Source of the DNA: Clostridium sp.
GTDB lineage: Bacteria; Bacillota; Clostridia; Lachnospirales; Lachnospiraceae
Assembly: GCA_016302185.1 (NCBI GenBank)
Contig: JAEDOC010000055.1
Coordinates: 1-12,459, forward strand
DNA length: 12,459 nt
Reading direction: 5' to 3'
How positions within the stretch are numbered: the stretch's first letter is position 1; every line of letters starts with the position of its first letter. The notes below the pieces were generated by a model that was not told where the DNA came from, made no database searches, and was given only the letters and a program-made list of their open reading frames with translations. The position numbers and the translations under genes were made by a program. Positions 6,405-12,459 of this stretch are shown here, piece by piece.

Positions 6405-7085
6405 ATGCAGTTTGCGGGAAAGATAAAAAATGAAATAAAAGCCGTTATTTTTGATCTGGACGGAACTCTGGTGGATTCCATGTGGATGTGGAAGGCTATC
6501 GACATCGAATATCTGGGCCGGTTCGGCTATGAATGTCCGGACGATCTGCAGAAGGCCATCGAGGGCATGAGCTTCTCGGAGACTGCCGTTTATTTTAAAG
6601 AGCGTTTTTCCATACCGGACTCCTTAGAGCAGATCAAGGCCGACTGGGTACAGATGTCCATTGACAAATACCGTTATGAGGTGCCGCTGAAGCCGGGAGC
6701 CAGGGAATTCTTGACGGAATTAAGAGAGAACGGGATCCGCACCGGTATTGCCACCAGCAACGGACGTGAGATGGTAGATGCCGTGCTGGAATCTCTGCAG
6801 ATCACAGACTGCTTTGATGTGGTTACCACTGCCTGCGAGGTGGCGGCCGGCAAGCCGGCACCGGACATCTATCTGAAGGTTGCGGAAAGTCTGAAGGTGA
6901 ATCCGTCTGACTGTCTGGTCTTTGAGGATGTGCCGGCAGGAATTCTGGCGGGAAAACGGGCCGGGATGCAGGTGATCGCCGTAGAGGATGCATTTTCGAT
7001 GGAGATGGAAGAAGAGAAGCGCTCTCTGGCGGATGCTTATATTACAGATTACTATGAATTACTGAAAAGGATGGAACGATTGTAA
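6405..7085 (+). CDS. HAD-family hydrolase, beta-phosphoglucomutase/phosphatase-like
   Basis: This is a 226-residue cytoplasmic haloacid dehalogenase superfamily protein of subfamily I. Motif I is FDLDGTLVDS (16-25), with nucleophile D17 and acid/base D19. A helical cap follows (about 28-95). Motif II is ATSNG (116-120), motif III is K150 in AAGKPAPDIY, and motif IV is VFEDVPAGILAGKRAG (172-187) with E174 and D175. The VFED-x-x-x-GI pattern is typical of beta-phosphoglucomutase and sugar-phosphate or phosphoglycolate phosphatases. The substrate cannot be read from the sequence. It starts 10 bases after the rsuA-type gene and its stop precedes the YgiQ start by 18 bases, so it is in the same operon. 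Confidence 0.88.
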   Translation: MQFAGKIKNEIKAVIFDLDGTLVDSMWMWKAIDIEYLGRFGYECPDDLQKAIEGMSFSETAVYFKERFSIPDSLEQIKADWVQMSIDKYRYEVPLKPGAREFLTELRENGIRTGIATSNGREMVDAVLESLQITDCFDVVTTACEVAAGKPAPDIYLKVAESLKVNPSDCLVFEDVPAGILAGKRAGMQVIAVEDAFSMEMEEEKRSLADAYITDYYELLKRMERL

Positions 7086-7093
7086 ATGATTTC

Positions 7094-7098
7094 GGAGG
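7094..7098 (+). promoter_or_regulatory. Ribosome binding site fixing the YgiQ start
   Basis: GGAGG at 7094-7098 is five bases before ATG 7104. An earlier in-frame ATG at 7086 directly follows the previous stop codon and lies upstream of this site, so 7104 is preferred. Confidence 0.75.
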
Positions 7099-7103
7099 CA
7101 GCT

Positions 7104-9047
7104 ATGATACACGATTTCTTACCGATTTGCAGAGCGGATATGGAGAAACGGGGCTGGGAGCAGTGCGATTTTATCTATCTGACAGGGGATGCCTATGTGG
7201 ATCACCCGTCCTTTGGGCACGCCATCATCAGCCGTGTGCTGGAATCCCACGGCTATAAAGTAGGTATTATCCCGCAGCCGGACTGGAAGAATGAGGAAAG
7301 TATACAGATTCTGGGAGAGCCGAGACTTGGCTGGCTGGTTACCGGCGGAAATATGGATTCCATGGTAAATCACTATACCGTTTCAAAGAAGCGGCGGCCG
7401 AAGGATTCCTATACGCCCGGCGGCGAGATGGGAAAACGGCCGGATTACGCCACGATTGTCTACTGCAACCTGATCCGCCGGATCTCCAAAAAGCCGGTGA
7501 TCATCGGCGGAATTGAGGCAAGCCTGCGGCGCCTGGCGCATTATGACTACTGGTCAAATCGTCTGAAGCGATCCATCCTGCTGGATTCCCAGGCGGATCT
7601 GATCTCCTACGGCATGGGAGAGCGATCCATCGTGGAGATTGCCGACGCGCTGGAATCAGGGATCGATATCAGAGACATTACCTTTGTGGACGGTACGGTC
7701 TACCGCACCGATTCCCTGGATTCCGTCTATGATGCGATTACACTGCCTTCCTATGAAGCGCTTCTGTCGGATAAAAAAACGTATGCGGAGAGCTTCTATA
7801 CCCAGTACGTGAATACGGATCCCTTTTCCGGAAAACGGCTGGCGGAGCCCTACGGGGATAAGCTCTATGTGGTACAGAACCCGGCGGCAAAGCCGTTAAG
7901 CCAGCAGGAGATGGATGATGTCTATGCCCTTCCCTATATGAGAACCTACCATCCCATTTACGAGGCGGCAGGCGGAATTCCGGCCATCAGCGAGGTGAAA
8001 TTCAGTCTCATCAGCAACCGGGGCTGCTTCGGCGGCTGCAGCTTCTGTGCCCTGACCTTCCATCAGGGCCGTATCGTCCAGACCAGAAGCCATGAATCCA
8101 TTCTGGCGGAGGCGAAGCTTCTGACAGAGGAACCGGATTTTAAAGGCTATATTCATGATGTGGGCGGGCCGACCGCCAATTTCCGTCATCCTGCCTGCGA
8201 CAAGCAGCTAACCCACGGAGCCTGCCCCAACAAGCAGTGCCTCTTCCCGAAGCCCTGTCAGAACCTAAATGCGGATCACAGTGATTATATTGCGCTTCTC
8301 AGAAAGCTTCGGAAGCTTCCCGGGGTGAAAAAGGTCTTTATCCGTTCCGGCATCCGCTTTGACTATCTGCTGGCGGAAAAAAACAGGGCCTTTTTAAAGG
8401 AGCTGTGCCAGTACCATGTCAGCGGCCAGCTGAAGGTGGCGCCGGAGCATGTGGCCGACAAGGTGCTGAAGCGGATGGGAAAGCCGGAGAATCAGGTGTA
8501 CCGTCAGTTTATGAAGGAATACGCTCAGATGAACGAACGGCTGGGCTTAAAGCAGTATCTGGTGCCGTACCTGATGTCTTCCCATCCCGGTTCCACCTTA
8601 ACCGAGGCGGTGGAGCTGGCCGAGCATCTGCGGGATCTGGGCTATATGCCGGAGCAGGTGCAGGATTTCTATCCCACACCTTCCACCCTGTCCACCTGCA
8701 TGTATTATACGGGCTATGACCCGAGAACCATGGAGAAGGTATTTGTACCCACCAATCCCCATGAGAAGGCCATGCAGCGTGCCCTGATCCAGTACCGGAA
8801 TCCGGAAAATTATGAACTGGTGGAGGAAGCACTGAAGAAGGCCGGGCGGACTGACCTGATTGGCTTTGATAAGAAGTGTCTGATTCGCCCCAGACGGAAT
8901 AAGGTGCAGACGGATGGCAGCGGACGCCGTCCATCAGAAACCAGGAAGAAAACGTCCGGACGCCGTCCGGCAGAGGCCGGACAGAAACCATCCGACCGCC
9001 GCCCGGAAAAGAAGAAAACCATACGAAATGTGCATAAAAAGAAATAG
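7104..9047 (+). CDS. YgiQ family radical SAM protein
   Basis: The 647-residue protein matches the YgiQ (UPF0313) family, widely conserved but of unknown substrate. The N-terminal domain (about 1-290) carries family blocks such as GDAYVDHPSFGHAIISRVLE (28-47), VIIGGIEASLRRLAHYDYW and DLISYGMGERS. The radical SAM cluster motif is CFGGCSFC, with C308, C312 and C315 to bind a [4Fe-4S] cluster and SAM, followed by ALTFHQGRIVQTRS. The second half includes VGGPTANFRHPAC, a further cysteine group (HGACPNKQCLFPKPC), and the conserved APEHVADKVLKRMGKP and QDFYPTPST segments. The last 53 residues (595-647) are a basic, repetitive, probably disordered tail built from a 36-bp tandem repeat. It lies between a HAD hydrolase and a dehydrogenase in the long plus-strand array; context does not reveal the substrate. 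Confidence 0.93.
   Translation: MIHDFLPICRADMEKRGWEQCDFIYLTGDAYVDHPSFGHAIISRVLESHGYKVGIIPQPDWKNEESIQILGEPRLGWLVTGGNMDSMVNHYTVSKKRRPKDSYTPGGEMGKRPDYATIVYCNLIRRISKKPVIIGGIEASLRRLAHYDYWSNRLKRSILLDSQADLISYGMGERSIVEIADALESGIDIRDITFVDGTVYRTDSLDSVYDAITLPSYEALLSDKKTYAESFYTQYVNTDPFSGKRLAEPYGDKLYVVQNPAAKPLSQQEMDDVYALPYMRTYHPIYEAAGGIPAISEVKFSLISNRGCFGGCSFCALTFHQGRIVQTRSHESILAEAKLLTEEPDFKGYIHDVGGPTANFRHPACDKQLTHGACPNKQCLFPKPCQNLNADHSDYIALLRKLRKLPGVKKVFIRSGIRFDYLLAEKNRAFLKELCQYHVSGQLKVAPEHVADKVLKRMGKPENQVYRQFMKEYAQMNERLGLKQYLVPYLMSSHPGSTLTEAVELAEHLRDLGYMPEQVQDFYPTPSTLSTCMYYTGYDPRTMEKVFVPTNPHEKAMQRALIQYRNPENYELVEEALKKAGRTDLIGFDKKCLIRPRRNKVQTDGSGRRPSETRKKTSGRRPAEAGQKPSDRRPEKKKTIRNVHKKK
8919..9026 (+). repeat. 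Three-unit 36-bp tandem repeat in the YgiQ tail
   Basis: Units at 8919-8954, 8955-8990 and 8991-9026 encode SGRRPSETRKKT, SGRRPAEAGQKP and SDRRPEKKKTIR. The first five codons of each unit are well conserved, while the rest has drifted. The result is an Arg/Lys/Pro-rich tail beyond the conserved YgiQ core, as expected from slippage or duplication. Confidence 0.8.
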
Positions 9048-9068
9048 ATGGGGAAGGAGACCGTGGAT

Positions 9069-9869
9069 ATGAAGATAGCGATTGTGACAGGCGCATCCTC
9101 CGGCATGGGCCGGGAATGTGCGATCCAGCTGGCCGATCAGTTCGGCGGCTTATCGGAGATCTGGCTGATTGCCAGAAGAGAGGAGCGGCTGAAGGAGCTG
9201 GAGAAGCAGCTTCCGGTGCCGTCAAGAAGCCTGGCACTGGATCTGACGAAGGAAGAGGATTTGAAAAAGCTTTCCGGGCTGCTGAAGCAGGAACAGCCGC
9301 AGGTGAAATTCCTGATCAATGCTTCCGGATACGGAAAGATTGGGTCTGTAGGAAGCGTATCCCTGGAGGAAGAGACGGGGATGGTGGCCTTAAACTGTGA
9401 AGCGCTCTGCGCAGTAACCCATCTGGTGCTTCCCTATCTCTGTGAAAAGGCCCGGATCCTGCAGTTTGCTTCGTCTGCCGCTTTCCTGCCGCAGCCGGGC
9501 TTTGCCGTGTATGCGGCGACCAAGGCCTTTGTCTTAAGCTACAGCCGCGCCCTGAACGAGGAGTTAAAGCCCCGGGGAATCAAGGTGACAGCCGTCTGCC
9601 CGGGCCCGGTGAAGACAGAGTTCTTCACGATCGCGGAAACGACAGGGAAGATTCCTCTCTATAAGAGATTGACCATGGCCAATCCGGCCCGTGTCGTGCG
9701 CCTGGCGATCCGGGACAGCATCCTCGGAAAGCCGGTGTCCGTCTATGGACCACTGATGAAGGCCTTCCGGCTGTTGACCAAGGTGATGCCTCATGGCTGC
9801 CTTCTGAAGCTCATGACATCCCTCTCCCTGTCGAACGTCAGGCAGCCTGATACAAAGACAGGAGAATAA
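9069..9869 (+). CDS. Short-chain dehydrogenase/reductase (SDR)
   Basis: This 266-residue protein is a classical SDR, an NAD(P)-dependent oxidoreductase with a Rossmann fold. Visible features are the cofactor loop TGASSGMGRE (7-16), a basic pair after strand 2 in IARREER (34-40) that favours NADPH, NASG (84-87) in place of the usual NNAG, and the catalytic set N109, S135, Y148 and K152 (FASSAAF, YAATKAF), then PGPVKTEF (178-185). The C-terminus from about 215 is more hydrophobic than usual (LMKAFRLLTKVMPHGCLLKL) and may lie at the membrane. The substrate is unknown. AAGGAG at about 9054-9059 supports ATG 9069; the in-frame ATG at 9048 directly abuts the YgiQ stop and has no ribosome site in front of it. 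Confidence 0.9.
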   Translation: MKIAIVTGASSGMGRECAIQLADQFGGLSEIWLIARREERLKELEKQLPVPSRSLALDLTKEEDLKKLSGLLKQEQPQVKFLINASGYGKIGSVGSVSLEEETGMVALNCEALCAVTHLVLPYLCEKARILQFASSAAFLPQPGFAVYAATKAFVLSYSRALNEELKPRGIKVTAVCPGPVKTEFFTIAETTGKIPLYKRLTMANPARVVRLAIRDSILGKPVSVYGPLMKAFRLLTKVMPHGCLLKLMTSLSLSNVRQPDTKTGE

Positions 9870-9901
9870 ATAGTATTACGAAAGAAGGGGAGAATGCTGT
9901 T

Positions 9902-10474
9902 ATGTTTCATTTTCGATTAAAAAGAGGAATTTATGGCTATCGCAGACGTTTAAAAGTGAAAAATGCACTGCTGATCGTTCTGCTCGCGATCTTTATTCTG
10001 GTACAGCTGTGGGCAAAGCGGTATTTCAACGCACAGTTTCAGATGTTTTTAAATGTCATGGCCGTGCTGACCGCGCTTCCGATAGCCAATCTGGCTTCCC
10101 AGCTGGTGGCCATCGGCAAATTTCCCGCCATTACCAGAGAAACCTACGATTCCTACCGCGTCTATGAAGATCGCTGCATCATGCTGTACGATCTGGTTCT
10201 GACCACGAAGGATCATGTGATTCCCGCGGATGTGATTGCCATCCATCCCACCGGAATCTATGTGTGGTGTACCAATCCGAAGGCCAATGTGCAGAAGGCA
10301 GAGCAGGAGTTAAATGAGAGCCTGAGCAACCAGAGCCTGAAGCTAAAGCTTCATGTGTCCGGAGATCAGAGAACCTTTGACAAGCGGATGAAGAGCCTGA
10401 AGCTGACTCCGGCAGAGGGGCTTTCTGAGACACTGGAGAGGGCAAATTATCTCTTATGCGCGATGTCAATGTAA
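9902..10474 (+). CDS. Two-helix membrane protein with degenerate NERD-like domain
   Basis: The 190-residue product is not a family I can name with certainty. It has a basic N-terminus (1-20), a membrane helix at about 21-37 and a second hydrophobic segment at about 45-71, followed by a soluble domain. With the Arg/Lys-rich N-terminus inside, both the N-terminus and the soluble domain should face the cytoplasm. Residues 110-127, DVIAIHPTGIYVWCTNPK, align without gaps to the nuclease-related NERD pattern D-h-h-h-x-P-x-G-I-[FY]-V-[IV]-E-T-K, but the expected Glu is C123 and the Lys is N125, so a nuclease activity is unlikely. The preceding block YDLVLTTKDHVIP also fits the NERD layout. GGGGAG lies about nine bases before the ATG. 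It is 32 bases after the SDR gene in the same array. Confidence 0.6.
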   Translation: MFHFRLKRGIYGYRRRLKVKNALLIVLLAIFILVQLWAKRYFNAQFQMFLNVMAVLTALPIANLASQLVAIGKFPAITRETYDSYRVYEDRCIMLYDLVLTTKDHVIPADVIAIHPTGIYVWCTNPKANVQKAEQELNESLSNQSLKLKLHVSGDQRTFDKRMKSLKLTPAEGLSETLERANYLLCAMSM

Positions 10475-10519
10475 GGCCGTTCACAGAAAAGAGACAGGAA
10501 CGCGGGGAGGATATGGATC

Positions 10520-11497
10520 ATGCGAATGCTGACCGTAAGCAAAAATGAAGCCGGCCAGCGGCTGGATAAGCTGCTGGCAAAATACTTAAACCTGGCAGGG
10601 AAGGGCTTCCTCTATAAGATGATGCGGAAGAAGAATATCACGCTGAACGGGAAAAAATGTGACGGAACAGAGAAGCTCTGCGAGGGCGATGAGATCCGTC
10701 TCTTTCTGGCAGAGGAAACCATTGACAAATTCTGCGAGGTCAAGGTGCAGAAGGTAAAAAAGACGAAGCTGGATATCATCTATGAGGATGAGTATGTGAT
10801 TCTTATTAATAAGCTGTCCGGCATGCTGTCCCAGAAGGCGAAGGAGAGCGACGAATCCCTGGTAGAGTACCTGATTGATTATCTTCTGGATTCCGGAAGC
10901 TTAACGAAGACGCAGCTTCAAAGCTTTCGTCCTTCCATCTGCAACCGCCTGGACCGGAACACCAGCGGCATCGTAATCGCCGGCAAATCCCTGCCGGGGC
11001 TGCAGATCATGTCAGAGGCAATCAAGGATCGCACCATCGGAAAATACTATCTCTGCGTTGTTAAGGGAGTTCTCCGTGACACCATGGAGATCCGCGGCTG
11101 GCTTCGGAAGGAGGAAAAGACCAACCGGGTGACGATTTATCCTGAGACAGAACAGCACCTTCCCAAGGATGCCCTGCCGATTCGTACAAAGTACCGGCCG
11201 CTGAAGACCAACGGAAATTATACCCTGCTGGAGGTAAAGCTGATCACCGGCCGTTCCCATCAGATCCGCGCCCACTTAGCCTCCATCGGTCATCCGATTG
11301 CCGGAGATTATAAATACGGTGACAGCCGGGTCAATGAAGAGGTGAAGAAAGCCTATGGGGTTCATTCCCAGCTGCTTCATGCCTGGCGCCTGGTGATGCC
11401 GGAACACCTAAAAGAACCGCTGAACGGCCTTTCCGGTCGGGAGTTTACTGCAGAACCGCCCAAGGAGATGCGTAAGATGGCAGAGAAGATGAAATAA
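10520..11497 (+). CDS. RluA-family pseudouridine synthase (RluC/RluD-like)
   Basis: The 325-residue cytoplasmic enzyme isomerises uridine to pseudouridine in RNA, most likely 23S rRNA. An S4 RNA-binding domain (about 12-62: RLDKLLAKYL ... CEGDEIRLFL) precedes the RluA-type catalytic domain (85-300). The catalytic motif is CNRLDRNTSGIVIAGK (141-156) with D145. LEVKLITGRSHQIRAHLASI (about 238-257) and HPIAGDYKYGD (258-268) are family signatures, and LLHAWRL (about 286-292) matches the family's LHA motif. The motif reads NRLD where many members have HRLD, a common variation in clostridia. ATG 10520 is nine bases after GGGGAGG (10504-10510). Which uridines it modifies cannot be told. A 12-base gap leads to recU. 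Confidence 0.92.
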   Translation: MRMLTVSKNEAGQRLDKLLAKYLNLAGKGFLYKMMRKKNITLNGKKCDGTEKLCEGDEIRLFLAEETIDKFCEVKVQKVKKTKLDIIYEDEYVILINKLSGMLSQKAKESDESLVEYLIDYLLDSGSLTKTQLQSFRPSICNRLDRNTSGIVIAGKSLPGLQIMSEAIKDRTIGKYYLCVVKGVLRDTMEIRGWLRKEEKTNRVTIYPETEQHLPKDALPIRTKYRPLKTNGNYTLLEVKLITGRSHQIRAHLASIGHPIAGDYKYGDSRVNEEVKKAYGVHSQLLHAWRLVMPEHLKEPLNGLSGREFTAEPPKEMRKMAEKMK

Positions 11498-11509
11498 GAG
11501 GATACACTT

Positions 11510-12055
11510 ATGGGAACCTGGAATACCAGAGGTCTTCGCGGCTCCACGCTGGAAGACCTAATCAATCACACGAATGAAAGCTATCGGGAGAAGAAGCTGG
11601 CACTGATACAGAAGATCCCTACACCAATTACTCCGATCACGATTGATAAAGAGAACCGGCATATCACGCTGGCCTACTTTGATCAGAAAAGCACGGTGGA
11701 CTATATCGGCGCCGTGCAGGGAATTCCTGTCTGCTTCGATGCCAAGGAATGTGCGGCAAACACCTTCCCTCTGCAGAATGTCCATGCGCATCAGGTGGCC
11801 TTCATGAAGGAATTCGAAGAGCAGGGCGGCATTGCATTTATCATCCTCTACTTTACGGCGCTGGATGAGATGTATTACGTTCCTTTTTCCCATCTCTACC
11901 GGTTCTGGCTGCGGATGCAGGAGGGCGGGCGGAAGAGCTTTACCTATGACGAAGTGGATAAGTCCTGGAAGATCCGCAGTGTAAGAGACATGTTTGTCCA
12001 CTATTTAGAGCCACTGAACCGGGATCTGGAGATGCGGGAAGAAATTGCAGATTAA
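11510..12055 (+). CDS. recU: Holliday junction resolvase RecU
   Basis: RecU is the Gram-positive resolvase that cuts four-way junctions in recombination and chromosome segregation. This 181-residue protein has the family core: KLALIQKIPTPITPI (29-43), YFDQKSTVDYIGAVQG (56-71), VCFDAKECAANTFPLQNVHA (74-93) then HQ (94-95), and GGIAFIILYF (106-115) with a C-terminal FWLRMQEGGRKSFTYDEV block. Putative metal ligands are D64 and D77 (the latter at the position of E101 in B. subtilis), with K79 and Q95. It is a little shorter than B. subtilis RecU (about 206), mostly at the N-terminus. In B. subtilis recU is paired with the class A PBP gene ponA, but here it follows a pseudouridine synthase and precedes pepT. 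AGAGGA lies seven bases before the ATG. Confidence 0.92.
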   Translation: MGTWNTRGLRGSTLEDLINHTNESYREKKLALIQKIPTPITPITIDKENRHITLAYFDQKSTVDYIGAVQGIPVCFDAKECAANTFPLQNVHAHQVAFMKEFEEQGGIAFIILYFTALDEMYYVPFSHLYRFWLRMQEGGRKSFTYDEVDKSWKIRSVRDMFVHYLEPLNRDLEMREEIAD

Positions 12056-12084
12056 TTAAAGCAGAAAGAAACAGGAGGCACCTT

Positions 12085-12459
12085 ATGAGTGATGTAACAG
12101 AACGATTTTTACGTTACGTATCGTATGATACACAATCTGCAGAGGAGAAGGAGAGCGTTCCCAGCACGGACAAGCAGTTTGCGCTGGCAGAGCTTCTGGC
12201 AAAGGAATTACGGGAGATGGGAGCTGCCGATGTGACGGTGTCGGATCATGCCTATGTATTTGCCACGGTTCCGGCAACCATACAGAAAAAGGTTCCGACG
12301 ATTGGACTGATTGCTCATATGGATACCTCCCCGGATTGTTCCGGCACGGATGTCCGGCCGGTGATAGTAGAACACTATGATGGCGGGGATGTTTTATTAA
12401 ATGAAGAAAAGCAGATCTGGCTCAGAGTCAGTGAATTCCCCTTCCTGGCCGACTGCGCC
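12085..12459 (+). CDS. pepT: Peptidase T, N-terminal part (partial at window end)
   Basis: The gene starts at ATG 12085, with AGGAGG at 12073-12078, and stays open through 125 codons to the window end. The product begins MSDVTERFLRYVSYDTQSAE, typical of peptidase T, an M20-family zinc aminotripeptidase that removes the N-terminal residue from tripeptides in the cytoplasm. The first zinc-site motif IGLIAHMDTSPDCSG (residues about 73-87) is present, with the ligand His and the conserved catalytic Asp two residues later; PVIVEHYDGGDVLLN follows as in the family. The remaining metal ligands and dimerisation domain lie outside the window. It is 29 bases after recU and may be co-transcribed with it. 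Confidence 0.93.
   Translation, partial: MSDVTERFLRYVSYDTQSAEEKESVPSTDKQFALAELLAKELREMGAADVTVSDHAYVFATVPATIQKKVPTIGLIAHMDTSPDCSGTDVRPVIVEHYDGGDVLLNEEKQIWLRVSEFPFLADCA

Noticed and set aside
8024..8300. Cysteine-rich stretch of YgiQ after the radical SAM motif considered as a separate ferredoxin-like domain or frameshift
   Set aside because: The frame is continuous, and a cysteine group at this place is part of the YgiQ family pattern.
8509..9237. 242-codon minus-strand open frame across the YgiQ/SDR junction
   Set aside because: It is Ser/Pro/Arg-rich with no motifs and spans two well-supported plus-strand genes, so it is not a gene.
1..12459. Search for a defence system, toxin-antitoxin pair, prophage or mobile element
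   Set aside because: No transposase, integrase, toxin-like small gene pair, CRISPR repeat or terminal inverted repeat was seen; gene content is conserved housekeeping and sporulation.

Overview
The window looks like ordinary chromosome from a spore-forming, moderately GC-rich member of the Clostridia, most likely a Lachnospiraceae-type genome. The evidence is an alpha/beta-type small acid-soluble spore protein gene, a ylbJ sporulation gene beside the rsmD-coaD pair (the same neighbourhood as ylbH-ylbI-ylbJ in Bacillus subtilis), strong AGGAGG-type ribosome binding sites, short intergenic gaps and a RecU-type Holliday junction resolvase. This placement rests on recalled family patterns, not on a search. 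I saw no rRNA, tRNA, CRISPR array, insertion sequence or phage gene.

Left part (1-714): the 3' end of a YfiH/PgeF-type laccase-domain gene faces a minus-strand SASP gene. A strong hairpin between them carries its T-tract on the SASP strand. The 256-base gap right of the SASP gene holds a candidate sporulation (sigma-G-like) promoter for it and a vegetative-type promoter for rsmD.

Second part (715-2494): rsmD, coaD and a coiled-coil protein gene form a tight plus-strand operon that ends at a textbook terminator. That terminator lies inside the 3' coding end of the convergent ylbJ gene, and the two genes overlap by 56 bases. ylbJ (minus) is divergent from an M23 metallopeptidase gene (plus) with an active-looking zinc site.

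Right part (4221-12459): an almost unbroken plus-strand array of closely spaced genes: rsmF-type rRNA m5C methyltransferase, rsuA-type pseudouridine synthase, HAD hydrolase, YgiQ radical SAM protein, short-chain dehydrogenase, a two-helix membrane protein with a degenerate NERD-like motif, RluA-family pseudouridine synthase, recU and the 5' part of pepT. Four rRNA or RNA modification enzymes fall in one 11-kb stretch (rsmD, rsmF, rsuA, rluA type), so the dominant theme is ribosome maturation, with sporulation genes between.

I found no clear undescribed system. The points most worth a second look are the NERD-like membrane protein with a substituted active-site residue, the ylbJ/coiled-coil overlap with its embedded terminator and possible antisense transcription, the 11-residue periodic coiled-coil protein next to coaD, and a 36-bp tandem repeat that builds the basic tail of YgiQ.
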